A stretch of 64,000 nt of DNA from Zobellia nedashkovskayae. GTDB taxonomy: Bacteria; Bacteroidota; Bacteroidia; Flavobacteriales; Flavobacteriaceae. Location: assembly GCF_015330125.1 (NCBI RefSeq), contig NZ_JADDXR010000002.1, forward strand, positions 3,050,685-3,114,684. Reading direction: 5' to 3'. Every line of letters begins with the position of its first letter. The stretch's first letter is position 1. Below the pieces are notes generated by a model. The model was not told the DNA's origin. It saw nothing but the letters and a program-made list of their open reading frames with translations, and did no database searches. Positions 36,431 to 45,908 of the stretch are shown here, in pieces. The translations under genes were made by a program, and so were the position numbers.

Positions 36431-36575
36431 GTAAATGTTACACAACGTGTTTGTATATGGTTTGTTGCGTGGTTAAGCACGTAGTTTAGCAAATAAAAAC
36501 GGAATAGAAAATCTACGAGGATTTTGGTAAGTAGGCTGAAACTAGTTATAAATTATATACGCTGTACCCAACGTA
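36431..36575. repeat. attC-like boundary repeat B
   Basis: On the plus strand it opens with GTTACACAAC at 36437-36446, the reverse complement of the 10-mer in repeats A and F. It then has TTTGTTGCGTGGTTAAGCAC, an internal hairpin AAAATC / GATTTT (36508-36525), and closes with CGTATATAATTT on the minus strand. From memory, closely similar interspersed sequences occur in many marine Flavobacteriia; this was not checked by search. Confidence 0.65.
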
Positions 36576-36577
36576 AT

Positions 36578-36775
36578 TTATTTCAGTTTCTTTGTTTTGT
36601 CAATTGATTTTACTTGAGAATAACTGTTTTTTTCAGTCCACATAGAATTATTTCTCAAATCAATAGCACCAGATTTTTTAATTCTAGTATGAATTGAGGA
36701 ATTTGAAAAAGGGTTCGAAAGTTGTCCTCTTGTCAAATTTTTATTGGGATTATATGTTGTTTTATTTACTTTCAT
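36578..36775 (-). CDS. Small basic protein downstream of the kinase
   Basis: A 65-residue, Lys/Asn/Ser-rich protein without hydrophobic segments (for example MKVNKTTYNPNKNLTRGQLS). It starts 30 bases after the kinase stop on the same strand and ends just before repeat B. Many Ser and Thr residues make it a possible kinase substrate, but that is only a guess. It may also be an unstructured peptide or not translated. Confidence 0.45.
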   Translation of the reverse strand: MKVNKTTYNPNKNLTRGQLSNPFSNSSIHTRIKKSGAIDLRNNSMWTEKNSYSQVKSIDKTKKLK

Positions 36776-36805
36776 TTAATAAAACTAATGTGCAAATTTA
36801 CGTAA

Positions 36806-37855
36806 TTAATATGACTTTAGTATTTTCTTTAGTTCTGTTGTTGCTTTCTGAATAGTTAAATTAGCTCTAAAATCTCCATTTACTCTTGTTCTATTTCCAG
36901 AGCTTTTCATAGTCTTGTATGTCTCGATACTAAAAGAACCATTGTTATTTATCAACGAAATATCATATATTTTATTGTCCTCGTCTAACACCCATTTACT
37001 GCCATTAGGGATTCCACTTATTTGCCAATCCAAGTTTTCTTGAATCTTAGATAGTTCGTTTAAAAGCTCTATTAAATTATTATGTCTATCAGATGGATTA
37101 ACAGAAAGTGCTTTTCTTATAACATTTCTTAATTTTTGAGGAATATGTGGTAAGAAAAGATTTCTATCAGGAAATTTTCCTGATGTGATTAAACTGTTCA
37201 ATTCTGCTTTATCTTTTATACCAGCGAGTTGGTTTTTAAATATATCAGAACCGTTACAAATTCGATACAAAGTTAAACCAACGTGATAAATATCAACTTG
37301 AATAGTAAATTGATTTGTTACAAGACATTCAGGTGCTGTATGTAAGCTATAAAATCTATCTTGTTCTGCAACTCTGTGAGCATTCGTAAATTTAGCCAAA
37401 CCAAAATCTGTAACCAAAGCTTCATTAGAATCAGATATAAGAATGTTAGTTGGCTTTATGTCAAAATGTATTAATCCTTTTGTGTGAATATGATTTAGAC
37501 CAGATAAAAAATCTATAGAATATTTTAGAATTTCTCTAACTGTTAAAAATCTTGTTTTTGTCAATGATTCTAAAGAGCCTTTTCCATAATGTGGCATTGC
37601 AATGTATATATTGTCATCATCCTCACAAGAATAATTTACTGTAACAATATTTTGATGTTTTGAAGCATATAAACATTTAGCTTCTTTATAATAATCGTTA
37701 GGTGAATTAAAATCTGATTTAGGAATTCTCTTTATTACAATATCTGCATCAAACTGTTTATCGTGTGCTATAAAAACATCAGAGTTTTTCCCTTCTGCAC
37801 CGATATTATTTTTTAATTCAAAATTTAGAGTAGCTTCTCTTAGACCTATATTCAT
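36806..37855 (-). CDS. Serine/threonine protein kinase (Hanks type), cytoplasmic
   Basis: A 349-residue protein with a full kinase domain at about 15-275. The glycine loop is IGAEGKNSDVF (18-28), the ATP Lys is in IVIKRI (Lys42) and the helix-C Glu is probably Glu58. The catalytic loop is HFDIKPTNIL with Asp132 and Asn137. DFG is at 150-152, and APE is in HTAPECL. The HRD Arg is replaced by Phe, so activation-loop phosphorylation is probably not required. The last 75 residues form a small beta-rich domain (WVLDEDNKIYDISLINNNG) of unknown role. There is no membrane segment. It starts one base after the stop of the RuvC-like gene (TAA-A-ATG). The DNA is more AT-rich than the neighbouring loci, suggesting acquisition. 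Confidence 0.88.
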   Translation of the reverse strand: MNIGLREATLNFELKNNIGAEGKNSDVFIAHDKQFDADIVIKRIPKSDFNSPNDYYKEAKCLYASKHQNIVTVNYSCEDDDNIYIAMPHYGKGSLESLTKTRFLTVREILKYSIDFLSGLNHIHTKGLIHFDIKPTNILISDSNEALVTDFGLAKFTNAHRVAEQDRFYSLHTAPECLVTNQFTIQVDIYHVGLTLYRICNGSDIFKNQLAGIKDKAELNSLITSGKFPDRNLFLPHIPQKLRNVIRKALSVNPSDRHNNLIELLNELSKIQENLDWQISGIPNGSKWVLDEDNKIYDISLINNNGSFSIETYKTMKSSGNRTRVNGDFRANLTIQKATTELKKILKSY

Positions 37856-37856
37856 T

Positions 37857-38324
37857 TTATAAATTTAATGCAGCAAGTGCTGATAATACTGATTCTCTTT
37901 CTGTTTCGCTATTTTCTTGAAGAAATTCTAACTCCTCTGGAATACTTTCTCCTTTTATAATTTTCTTTAAATCTCCGTTATTAGAAAGTCCCAAGAGTTT
38001 TGAGATTTTAGAAATATTACCTCCAAAATACTTTTGAACAGAACAACTAGAAAATAATTCTTGGACTATAGCTTCTATAGAGATTCTTTCAATACTAAGC
38101 CTTTGAGCATTTCCTTCTGTAACTTTGATACCCGCTTTTGTAACGTTATATTGGTTAATTATATCAATAATAGTTTTCCTAATAAAGTTAAGCCTGTCAG
38201 GTATTTCTAATGATAGAGGTAAAATCAATTTATCGATAACAATAACATTATTTCCCTCGTCATTTTGTTCAACTACTGCGAAATATATCTCTTTTGGTGT
38301 TGCTCTAATTCCTATTGATTTCAT
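37857..38324 (-). CDS. RuvC/RNase H-like fold protein (DUF3010-like)
   Basis: A 155-residue protein. The first strand SIGIRATPKEIYFAVVEQ, the central KAGIKVTEGNAQRLS and the last helix ESVLSALAAL follow the order of a RuvC-like ribonuclease H fold as in DUF3010. The usual first catalytic Asp of RuvC is not obvious (IGIRA where RuvC has GIDPG), while acidic residues at Glu70 and near the C-terminus remain. It may be a nuclease or a nucleic-acid-binding relative. It is the first gene of a tightly coupled pair with the protein kinase. A copy of the interspersed repeat lies directly upstream (38355-38628). Confidence 0.6.
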   Translation of the reverse strand: MKSIGIRATPKEIYFAVVEQNDEGNNVIVIDKLILPLSLEIPDRLNFIRKTIIDIINQYNVTKAGIKVTEGNAQRLSIERISIEAIVQELFSSCSVQKYFGGNISKISKLLGLSNNGDLKKIIKGESIPEELEFLQENSETERESVLSALAALNL

Positions 38325-38354
38325 TTTTTAAGTTTGATTGGTCTTATGTTGCAT

Positions 38355-38628
38355 AACAATTGTATAAAGCAACTAGTTGCTTTATATCTCTAATCTCTAG
38401 GTAAAAACACCCTGGTTGCTTTATCCACAAACAAGCTTCTCCTATAGATTCACTCCTTAAATATCACATTATAAATCATAACACGATTACAGATAAGCGT
38501 AAGCTTTGGTATAAGATGTACACTATTCGTCAAAACGTAGGAATTTATCGACGTAGAACATCAGTAAAGTATCTTTTTAAATGAGGACTGGTTTTTGTTA
38601 CCCCTGTTTATTAACAGCGCTACCATCG
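38355..38628. repeat. Interspersed repeat element, copy 1 (about 270 bp)
   Basis: The element begins with a 24-bp perfect palindrome centred at 38374/38375 (half-site TATAAAGCAACT, 38363-38386). It shares TAGGAATTTATCGACGTA and neighbouring blocks with copy 3 at 50274, and CTGGTTTTTGTTA-like and other blocks with copy 2 at 41869. It ends with a hairpin near CCCCTGTTTATTAACAGCGC (38601-38620). A 22-codon frame starting MYTIRQNVGIYRRR is present but degenerate in the other copies. The rest of the gap to 38878 holds a weak hairpin AAGCAC / GTGCTT (38783-38809) after the decarboxylase gene and otherwise nothing I recognise. Confidence 0.8.
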
Positions 38629-38878
38629 TTTTTAAAATAAATAGCTAATCAAAATATTAAAACGCTATAAAATCACTAAATCAAAAGTTTTTGTAGGGGA
38701 TATAGTGTTGCTGCGCAGTAAGGAAATAGGAGAGTAGTGTGTTGGTCTGTGTGTTTAGTACGAGAAATGTAGAGTAGGAGATAAGCACTTTGGTTTCGGC
38801 TTGGTGCTTCGCAAAACAGGTTGCTTTTAGTTGTTCAGGGGTGAACTCTACGTACTGGTATACTGGTCTTGGTTTTAT

Positions 38879-40282
38879 TCAAATTAAACTTATGATTCGG
38901 TTTATTTCATCAAATACCAAGTCGACATCTTTTTTGGTCGTTCTCCAATTTACGAAAGAAGCTCTAATTCCTTTTTCGTTATTGTAGAAAGTTGGTGTCA
39001 TAAATACTTTGCCCGTGGCATTTAACTGGGTTAAGAAAGTATCTATTTTATCTTGGTTCTGATTACTTTTTAGATTAAAAACAATATTGTTCAATCTAAC
39101 GGGCACCAATAATTTAAAGTCCGCGGACTTCTCTATTTTACTCCCAAAATACATAGCCAAATCAATACTGTTTTCTACAATAGTTGCGTAGCCTTCTTTT
39201 CCGTATGCCCTTAGGGAAAACCAAGCGGGTAGTGCTTTAAGGCGTCGTGAGTTTTCCGGAAGAAAATTAAAATAATTGAAATTCTCTAAAGGGTCACCAA
39301 GATATGGTGCATTAGAGTTTTGAAAACTTTCCGTTTGCAATAATTTATGTTCTTCCTTTACCAGGAAAACAGCACTCTCATAGGGGACGTTTAGCCATTT
39401 ATGACAGTCTAGGGTTATACTATCTGAATAGTCCCAATCTTTAAGAAAGTGTTTATAGGTATTGGAGCAAGCCGCAAAACCACCAAAGGCAGCATCGGTA
39501 TGCCACCAAAAATTGTACTTTTCTTTTAGGCTTTTAATGGCAGTAAAATTATCAAAATCTACCGAATTTACGGTTCCTGCACTGGATATGAGGATAAATG
39601 GCTGTCCGTTTAATTTTTTGATTTGAGCTTCTAAATCATCTATTGCAATGGCCTCTCTATTTCCTTCAATGGTTTTTACTTTTATAATAGTATTGCTGCC
39701 AATACCTAAAAGCGCAAGCGATTTTATAGCGGAAGAATGAGGCGAGGCCGTTAGGATATTTATTTTTTCTGTAATGCCTTCTTTTGCAAAATCTTTGCCA
39801 TAGGTTTTACCGATCCATTGTCTAGCCACTGCTAAACAGGTAAAATTGGACATTGTAGCTCCGGTAACAAAGCCACCTACAAAAGATTCCGGCAACTCAA
39901 AAAGGTCTAAAATAAGTTTAATAGTCTCTAGCTCAATATTCGCGGAGATATCTCCTTGTCCGTTTATAGCTTGCGGATTTTGGTCATAGATGGTTGCTAA
40001 CCAATCTCCCATAATAGAAGCAGGCGTAGAACCACCAATTACATAACCCCAAAATCTAGGTCCACCGGATGACACTAGGATAGGTTCAAACCTCTCGTTA
40101 AATAATTGCAGCGTTTCACGAGCACCAATACCTTTGGTATTTAGGGCTAGTACATCAGGTATATTTTCATTTGAAGACGTACTCCTGTCGTCTATGGTAT
40201 GTAGATAATCTACTCCTTGTTTTTTTACTTTTTCAAGAAGCGAGTCTAGTTCTAATAAGTCGGTTTGTAATAGCTTGTTCAT
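38879..40282 (-). CDS. Pyridoxal-phosphate-dependent decarboxylase (group II, aromatic/acidic amino acid type)
   Basis: A 467-residue soluble enzyme. Hallmarks are GGFVTGATMSNFTCL for PLP phosphate binding, WWHTDAAFGGFA with the Asp that contacts the PLP ring nitrogen, and DCHKWLNVPYES with the Schiff-base Lys. Family members decarboxylate aromatic amino acids, glutamate, aspartate or diaminobutyrate. The substrate is not assigned. Length is normal and the gene appears intact. It precedes the RuvC-kinase pair on the same strand but is separated from it by 554 bases including the interspersed repeat. Confidence 0.88.
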   Translation of the reverse strand: MNKLLQTDLLELDSLLEKVKKQGVDYLHTIDDRSTSSNENIPDVLALNTKGIGARETLQLFNERFEPILVSSGGPRFWGYVIGGSTPASIMGDWLATIYDQNPQAINGQGDISANIELETIKLILDLFELPESFVGGFVTGATMSNFTCLAVARQWIGKTYGKDFAKEGITEKINILTASPHSSAIKSLALLGIGSNTIIKVKTIEGNREAIAIDDLEAQIKKLNGQPFILISSAGTVNSVDFDNFTAIKSLKEKYNFWWHTDAAFGGFAACSNTYKHFLKDWDYSDSITLDCHKWLNVPYESAVFLVKEEHKLLQTESFQNSNAPYLGDPLENFNYFNFLPENSRRLKALPAWFSLRAYGKEGYATIVENSIDLAMYFGSKIEKSADFKLLVPVRLNNIVFNLKSNQNQDKIDTFLTQLNATGKVFMTPTFYNNEKGIRASFVNWRTTKKDVDLVFDEINRIISLI

Positions 40283-40383
40283 TTTTTTACTTTGTTGGGA
40301 GCAGGTGGGAAAAGGGTTTAGTTGTAGCCAGTTTTTTAGAAATAGTTAAACGACCTGTGTTATCAATAAATGACGGTACGTTC

Positions 40384-41034
40384 TTATGATAGATTTTTTA
40401 AGGCTTCAATAATTTCATCGGGCTCTGAACGAGTTCTGTAGTCAACGTTAATATAGCGCCAAGTAACTAGTCCGTCTTTATTTAATACAAAGGTGGCTGG
40501 GATTGGCAATACATTGCCGTTGCCATTATTAATTTTCTCTAAATCAAGTTTACGGTCTACGCGCATGTGTTCTGCTAAAAATTCTGGCACTTGCCAGGCA
40601 ACACCATATTGCAAAGCAACTTTTGCGTCTTGATCAGACAATACGGTAAAGTCCATATTACTAATTTCATCTTCTGTTAATGACCCATCTGGGACTTGCG
40701 GGCTAATGGCAACCAATGTAGCTCCCAATGCATGAATTTCATCTAATCTAGCTTGTAAAGCCCTAAGTTGTAGGTTACAGTAAGGGCACCAATTACCTCT
40801 GTAAAAAGTTATAACAACAGGACCCTTCTCTAATAAAATATCTAATGCTATTAATTTACCTTCTGGGTTAGGTAGTTTAAAATTAGGCGCTTTCTGTGCA
40901 ATTTTTATGGCATCTTCCCCTTGTTGAAATTCTTTTGCTTGTTTAATTATAGCATCTACACCATTCATAAACTCAGGATTAGCCTGTCTTCCTGATTCAA
41001 TTTTAGCGTCAGTTAGTTCTTTTAATTTTTTCAT
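40384..41034 (-). CDS. Peroxiredoxin-like (AhpC/TSA) protein
   Basis: A 216-residue thioredoxin-fold protein. The active-site segment is FYRGNWCPYCNLQL with Cys83 and Cys86, preceded by an N-terminal helical extension of about 45 residues. The CxxC differs from the single peroxidatic Cys of typical peroxiredoxins and suits the AhpC-like, PRX-like group. It probably reduces peroxides or disulfides. It lies 101 bases upstream of the decarboxylase gene, with which it might share a transcript. Confidence 0.85.
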   Translation of the reverse strand: MKKLKELTDAKIESGRQANPEFMNGVDAIIKQAKEFQQGEDAIKIAQKAPNFKLPNPEGKLIALDILLEKGPVVITFYRGNWCPYCNLQLRALQARLDEIHALGATLVAISPQVPDGSLTEDEISNMDFTVLSDQDAKVALQYGVAWQVPEFLAEHMRVDRKLDLEKINNGNGNVLPIPATFVLNKDGLVTWRYINVDYRTRSEPDEIIEALKNLS

Positions 41035-41119
41035 TTAATTACGTTAGATATATTTCTATTCCTAGTTTAGGATTGTTTTTTATACTCGGACAAATTGCGA
41101 TGGTTAATTATAAGCTATC

Positions 41120-41165
41120 AATTTATTGATGATGACGAGTTGTGTAACGGTTACTTTTGTTAGCT
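41120..41165. repeat. attC-like boundary site F
   Basis: The 10-mer GTTGTGTAAC occurs at 41139-41148 and continues into the palindrome GTAACGGTTAC (41144-41154). It lies just after the stop of the minus-strand gene 41166-41849, in the same relative place and orientation as repeat A after its gene. Confidence 0.55.
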
Positions 41166-41849
41166 TTAGTTTTGCTTGTCTAAAACCTGAAAACTCTTCA
41201 TAAGTGAGTTAAGATTCAAATTGCATTCTTTAAGATATTCACTGTGTGTGATTATATCTCCTTTTTTTATTGGTATTTTTTTTTCAAAATTAGATTCGAA
41301 ATGATAAGTTTTACTGTAATCGTAATGTCTTAAATACAAAGCCCTTAAAATTTTCATATTTTTAAGTTGTATTTCTTTGTATTGGTTGTTAATATATACT
41401 TCTATTTTAGGATTTTCAGTGTTATTAAAAATACTTTTAGAAATTCTGATGACTCCTTTTTCGACATCAGGTTCATATGTTTTTTTATTAAATTTGAAAA
41501 GACCGTCAATAGGAATTGTGTTTTCTTTGTAAAATCTAACTATTAGTGTATCATTTTTTGAGTTTGGTAAATCATAAACAGTGACATGTTCTACAAGATT
41601 TGTCTTTTTAAATCTATCAGAATCACCAAATTTTAAATCCAAAGTATTGTCAGATAATTTATATTCTCCTATTCCAAACCAGTTTTCGAGTTTGTTATTA
41701 ATTACATAGTGTTCAAAAGTATTTGTTTTAGTAAATAATAGATATTGGTCTTGAATTGCCTTAGAATTCGGATTAGTATAAACCAGTGTATCTTGACAAT
41801 ACATATTAGAACACCAAATCAAAATTACGATTAGAATGTTTCTCGTCAT
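41166..41849 (-). CDS. Hypothetical secreted protein
   Basis: A 227-residue protein with a signal peptide (MTRNILIVILIWCSNMYCQD). The body is Lys/Asn-rich with beta-strand and charged segments and no family I recognise. It is flanked by boundary site F on its 3 prime side and by copy 2 of the interspersed repeat on its 5 prime side, again a single-gene cassette layout. Confidence 0.6.
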   Translation of the reverse strand: MTRNILIVILIWCSNMYCQDTLVYTNPNSKAIQDQYLLFTKTNTFEHYVINNKLENWFGIGEYKLSDNTLDLKFGDSDRFKKTNLVEHVTVYDLPNSKNDTLIVRFYKENTIPIDGLFKFNKKTYEPDVEKGVIRISKSIFNNTENPKIEVYINNQYKEIQLKNMKILRALYLRHYDYSKTYHFESNFEKKIPIKKGDIITHSEYLKECNLNLNSLMKSFQVLDKQN

Positions 41850-41868
41850 ATTTTTTTAATTAAAGCTA

Positions 41869-42100
41869 GCAATTGTATAAAGCAACCAGTTGCTTTATAT
41901 CGCTAATCTAGCGGTAAAGATTCAGTTATAAATATCGCAATACAAATTAGATTACGATTATAGAAAGCCCATTAGTTTTAGTTTAAGAAATATGCTATTC
42001 CTTAAAATGTGGGAATATGCAGACTTAAATATTAGAAGCACTCCCGCTTAAATGAAGTCAGGTTTTTGTTAACCCTATTAATAAACAGGGCTAAGACTAT
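41869..42100. repeat. Interspersed repeat element, copy 2 (about 230 bp)
   Basis: It opens with a 24-bp palindrome with one central mismatch (41876-41899, TATAAAGCAAC / GTTGCTTTATA) and a small CGCTA-ATC-TAGCG hairpin. It ends with a hairpin around AACCCTATTAATAAACAGGGCT (hairpin 42070-42091). Many internal blocks match copies 1 and 3. The remaining bases to 42263 contain no recognisable gene. Confidence 0.8.
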
Positions 42101-42263
42101 TCTAAACGAAAATTGCCGATCAGGAGTAACAGGTCCAGTTAATCGGCAATTAAACTATCAGGTTAAGTTTATTGTAAGATATATTTGCAATTAATTGTAC
42201 CTGATGTAGGTAAATGTATGTTACTTTTTTAATCGCTCATTAAGAGCGGGGTTACAGAGCTTT

Positions 42264-42764
42264 TTATTGAAACAGTAGTGCTGTGGTACCTTTTGTGAGA
42301 CTTGTATTTATTAACGTCCCAAAACCAAATTCATCATTTGCACAGGCGGCTAAGATTTTCATTGGCGTTCTTTCATTGCCTGTATAAGCAAAAATGGCAT
42401 CTTCTTTCTTAGAGATTCTCATAGAACCGTAAACACTCCCAATGGAAACAGAAGGGGTTGAGTTTAAGTTTGTGAATTTAATTTCAGAGTTAGCGTTTAT
42501 GGTGTCATTTCCTGTTTCCCATAAAATATCACTTTCATCAAAGCCAAAATGATTTCCATTCCATTCAGAATCCGTAAAACGAATCTTGGTTCTTGGGGGT
42601 AATTTTACAGCGGTTGTAATTGAAAAACCGTCACTAGTTGTAGATTTCATGGATGTAAAAGAAATATCCCCAACTTTTAGGGAGTGCGCATTGCTTTTCA
42701 TTTCTATTACCACGAGACTTAATACTAATACGGCTAAAACGGATACTATTTTAAGTTCTTTCAC
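42264..42764 (-). CDS. Secreted hypothetical protein with a surface-protein beta domain
   Basis: A 166-residue protein with an N-terminal signal (IVSVLAVLVLSLVVIEM). The pattern GDISFTSMKSTTSDGFSI, then KIRFTDSEWNG, resembles a beta domain seen at the N-terminus of large bacterial surface proteins (GDIAF... IYFTDNGW). Here the domain stands alone. Function unknown. Confidence 0.55.
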   Translation of the reverse strand: MKELKIVSVLAVLVLSLVVIEMKSNAHSLKVGDISFTSMKSTTSDGFSITTAVKLPPRTKIRFTDSEWNGNHFGFDESDILWETGNDTINANSEIKFTNLNSTPSVSIGSVYGSMRISKKEDAIFAYTGNERTPMKILAACANDEFGFGTLINTSLTKGTTALLFQ

Positions 42765-42866
42765 TTCAATTACATATTTGAAGTAAAGCTACCTTGTATG
42801 TGTTTTTATGAAGTTATTGAATACTTATTAAAATGTTAAGTTAAACCGGACCGTGTTTCCTTAAAG

Positions 42867-43391
42867 TTATTGCACCGTAAGCGTATAAGTGAAGGTTACG
42901 TTGGTCTGTATGGTCTTACCCTCGGCATCTGCAATAGAAAATGAGTTGGTAAACATAAAAGCGGAGTCGTCTTCTGCAAAGGTTAGCGCAATAGAACTCA
43001 GGTTACAATCCGTTACCAAACGGAGGGTATCATCGCTAAGTTGCCACGTACCGCCCAATGTGACTTGGTTAGTACAGTCCGCTGTATTTTGTGCTTGTCG
43101 GTATACATAGGTACGGTTGGTGCCAAAAGAGTAGGAAGCATCTTTCTGGCAATCTTCATACTGCGCAAAAAGGTCTGTGGAAGGGTTGGCCGTTTCATCA
43201 TCGGTTAGGTCTATCTCGGTATCGGCCGTCATGGCGGTCAGGACCCAGTCTCCGGGTAATTTTTCTTCGGCGGAAGCCAAAACACCAGAGAAATCTTCGG
43301 TACAGTCAATAGTATCATCCGTAGAATCACAGGATAAAAATAATACGCTAGTAAGTGCCGTAGTAAGTAAAAGAATACATTTTGTTCTCAT
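42867..43391 (-). CDS. Lipocalin-like lipoprotein
   Basis: A 174-residue protein with a lipoprotein signal ending SVLFLSC. The body has GDWVLTAMTAD, an ASYSFGTNRTYVYRQ strand and LGGTWQLSDDTLRLV, the layout of lipocalin-like lipoproteins of Bacteroidetes, which are short beta-barrels. The ligand is unknown. Confidence 0.65.
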   Translation of the reverse strand: MRTKCILLLTTALTSVLFLSCDSTDDTIDCTEDFSGVLASAEEKLPGDWVLTAMTADTEIDLTDDETANPSTDLFAQYEDCQKDASYSFGTNRTYVYRQAQNTADCTNQVTLGGTWQLSDDTLRLVTDCNLSSIALTFAEDDSAFMFTNSFSIADAEGKTIQTNVTFTYTLTVQ

Positions 43392-43613
43392 TATACGATA
43401 TAGATTATAGGTTCAGTCTAATAGATGCGCAGCTTGTAAAAAGGTTGCCCTATAGTTTTGTTAAAAGTGCAAAAAGGGTTTAAAAATAACCAGTGCGTAT
43501 TGTAACTTAGGACGCTTCTCTTGGCATGACCTAATTTCTAAAGGATACCTGCAAGCATTGTTAAGTGAAAGTAAATAATTTCTAACTCATTATTGGTAAA
43601 AAGAGGAATACGT

Positions 43614-45851
43614 ATGAAGAAAATGGTATGGATCAACCTATTGGCAATTCTAGTATTTGCGAACGTAGGGTTTGCACAAGAAGCAAAAACACTTACCCTG
43701 GCGGATATTTATAAAAATGACGCATTTGGTCAGAAAGGTTTTGGTCCCGTTAGGTGGATGAAAGATAACAAGGGCTATTCTACATTAGAGGAAAGTGCCG
43801 GTCTTGCCGGGAAAGATATTGTAAAATACGATGCCAAAACGGGGAAAAGGACTATTGTAGTTTCCGCTTCTGATTTAATACCTAAAGGAAGCGAAAAGCC
43901 CTTAGTGATCAAAGATTACAAATGGTCTAATGATAATACCAAACTTCTTGTTTTTACCAATACCAGAAAGGTATGGCGTTACCATACTAGAGGAAATTAT
44001 TGGGTGCTGAATCTAGCTACAAAGAAACTAAGCCAGTTGGGTGAATCCTTGCCAGAGGCTACGCTAATGTTCGCTAAATTTTCGCCAGATGGGTCTAGAG
44101 TGGGTTATGTAAGTGAACTAAATATCTATGTAGAAGAGGTAAGCTCAAATAGCGTTACCCAGATTACCAAAGATGGTGGCGGTAATATCATAAACGGGAC
44201 TTTTGATTGGGTTTATGAGGAAGAACTAAGCTGTAGGGATGGTTTTAGATGGAGTCCTGATGGGGAGAATATTGCCTATTGGCAATCCAATACAGCGGGT
44301 GTAGGTACTTTTTATATGATCAATAATGTAGATTCTATTTATTCCAAGCCTATTCCTATGCCGTACCCAAAAGTGGGTACACAACTGTCTGCCGTGAAGG
44401 TAGGCGTAGTGCCGGCAATAGGAGGGGAAACGAAATGGTTTGATATTCCTGGTGACCCACGGAATAATTATTTAGCACGAATGGATTTTATACCGAATTC
44501 CAACGAGTTAATGATCCAACAACTGAACCGTCCGCAAAACACGAATAAAGTATATGTAGCAGAAATTGAAACGCTAAAGTTTAAAAATATCCTAACAGAG
44601 AAAGACGAAGCTTTTTTAGATATGCATGATGATATCCGTTGGTTAGACAACGAGAAATATTTTACATGGTCTAGTGAGCGGGACGGTTGGTTGCATTTAT
44701 ACAAAGTATCGCGAGATGGGACGGATCTTCAACCCATAACCAAAGGCGATTTTGATGTGGTGAGTATAAACTGTATAGATCCAAAAGGAGGGTATGTGTA
44801 CTATACGGCCTCACCGGATGACTATACACAACGTTATTTATATAGAAGCCGAATTGACGGAAAAGGAACCGCCCAGCGTGTTACGCCCACATCTTATTCT
44901 GGCCAGAACGCATACCAGATTTCTGAAAATGCGAAATGGGGAATTCAGGTTTTTCAAAATGCTACGACGCCTCCTGTGTATTCGCTCGTGAGTTTGCCTG
45001 CTCATAAACAAATACGGGTGCTTGAGGACAATAAAGATTTGAAACAGAAATTTGATGCGCTGCAACTTCAGCCTAAAGAATTCGTAAAAGTAGATATAGG
45101 AGATGCCGTTTTAGATGCGTTTATGATCAAACCTATTGGTTTTGACCCATCAAAAAAATACCCGTTACTTTTTTATGTGTACGGTGAGCCTGCGGGTTCT
45201 ACGGTGCAGGATAATTGGGGCGGAGGTAGCCTTTGGGACCAGTATATGGCACAACAAGGGTATATTGTTATGAGTGTAGATAATAGGGGAACAAAGACGC
45301 CAAGGGGTAAGAAATGGCGTAATGCTATTTACGGACAAATAGGGATTCTGGCTTCTGAGGACCAGAACAAGGCGGCACATAAAATTATGGACACCTATGA
45401 TTTTATAGATGCCTCTAGAGTTGGTATTTGGGGATGGAGTGGTGGAGGTCAGATGACCTTAAACTGTATGTTCCGTTATCCTGAAACTTACAAATCCGGA
45501 TTGGCGGTTAGTTTTGTGTCCGATCAAAGATTATATGATGCCACGTACCAGGAACGCTATATGGGCCTGTTAACGGATAATGCTAAAGGATATCATGATG
45601 GTTCGCCCATAAATTTCGCCCAAAACCTAGAAGGTAATCTTATGGTTATTCACGGAACGGCAGATGACAATGTACATTACCAAAGCTTTGAAATGTTGAT
45701 TAATAAACTAATCGAAAATAATAAGATTTTCGATATGATGTCTTACCCCATGAGGTCTCATAGAATTAATGAGCGTGAAAATACATCTTATCACTTAAGG
45801 GAGACTATGGAGAAGTATTGGAAAGAGAATCTACCGGCAGGAGGCAAATAG
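43614..45851 (+). CDS. Dipeptidyl peptidase IV-like serine peptidase (S9B)
   Basis: A 745-residue secreted enzyme. The ATG at 43614 gives a good signal peptide (MVWINLLAILVFANVGFAQ); an in-frame TTG at 43593 is less likely. An N-terminal beta-propeller includes the double-Glu motif DWVYEEEL, which binds the substrate N-terminus in this family. The catalytic domain has the nucleophile in GWSGGG, Asp in GTADDNVH, and His in YPMRSHRI. It should release Xaa-Pro dipeptides in the periplasm. The M24B Xaa-Pro peptidase gene follows after 57 bases on the same strand, so the pair probably serves proline-peptide degradation. Confidence 0.9.
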   Translation: MKKMVWINLLAILVFANVGFAQEAKTLTLADIYKNDAFGQKGFGPVRWMKDNKGYSTLEESAGLAGKDIVKYDAKTGKRTIVVSASDLIPKGSEKPLVIKDYKWSNDNTKLLVFTNTRKVWRYHTRGNYWVLNLATKKLSQLGESLPEATLMFAKFSPDGSRVGYVSELNIYVEEVSSNSVTQITKDGGGNIINGTFDWVYEEELSCRDGFRWSPDGENIAYWQSNTAGVGTFYMINNVDSIYSKPIPMPYPKVGTQLSAVKVGVVPAIGGETKWFDIPGDPRNNYLARMDFIPNSNELMIQQLNRPQNTNKVYVAEIETLKFKNILTEKDEAFLDMHDDIRWLDNEKYFTWSSERDGWLHLYKVSRDGTDLQPITKGDFDVVSINCIDPKGGYVYYTASPDDYTQRYLYRSRIDGKGTAQRVTPTSYSGQNAYQISENAKWGIQVFQNATTPPVYSLVSLPAHKQIRVLEDNKDLKQKFDALQLQPKEFVKVDIGDAVLDAFMIKPIGFDPSKKYPLLFYVYGEPAGSTVQDNWGGGSLWDQYMAQQGYIVMSVDNRGTKTPRGKKWRNAIYGQIGILASEDQNKAAHKIMDTYDFIDASRVGIWGWSGGGQMTLNCMFRYPETYKSGLAVSFVSDQRLYDATYQERYMGLLTDNAKGYHDGSPINFAQNLEGNLMVIHGTADDNVHYQSFEMLINKLIENNKIFDMMSYPMRSHRINERENTSYHLRETMEKYWKENLPAGGK

Positions 45852-45908
45852 TAGTTCGTGAGGCTTCTGTTTATTTAATAGTATGTTTAATTTTTTTACA
45901 TCTTAAGA

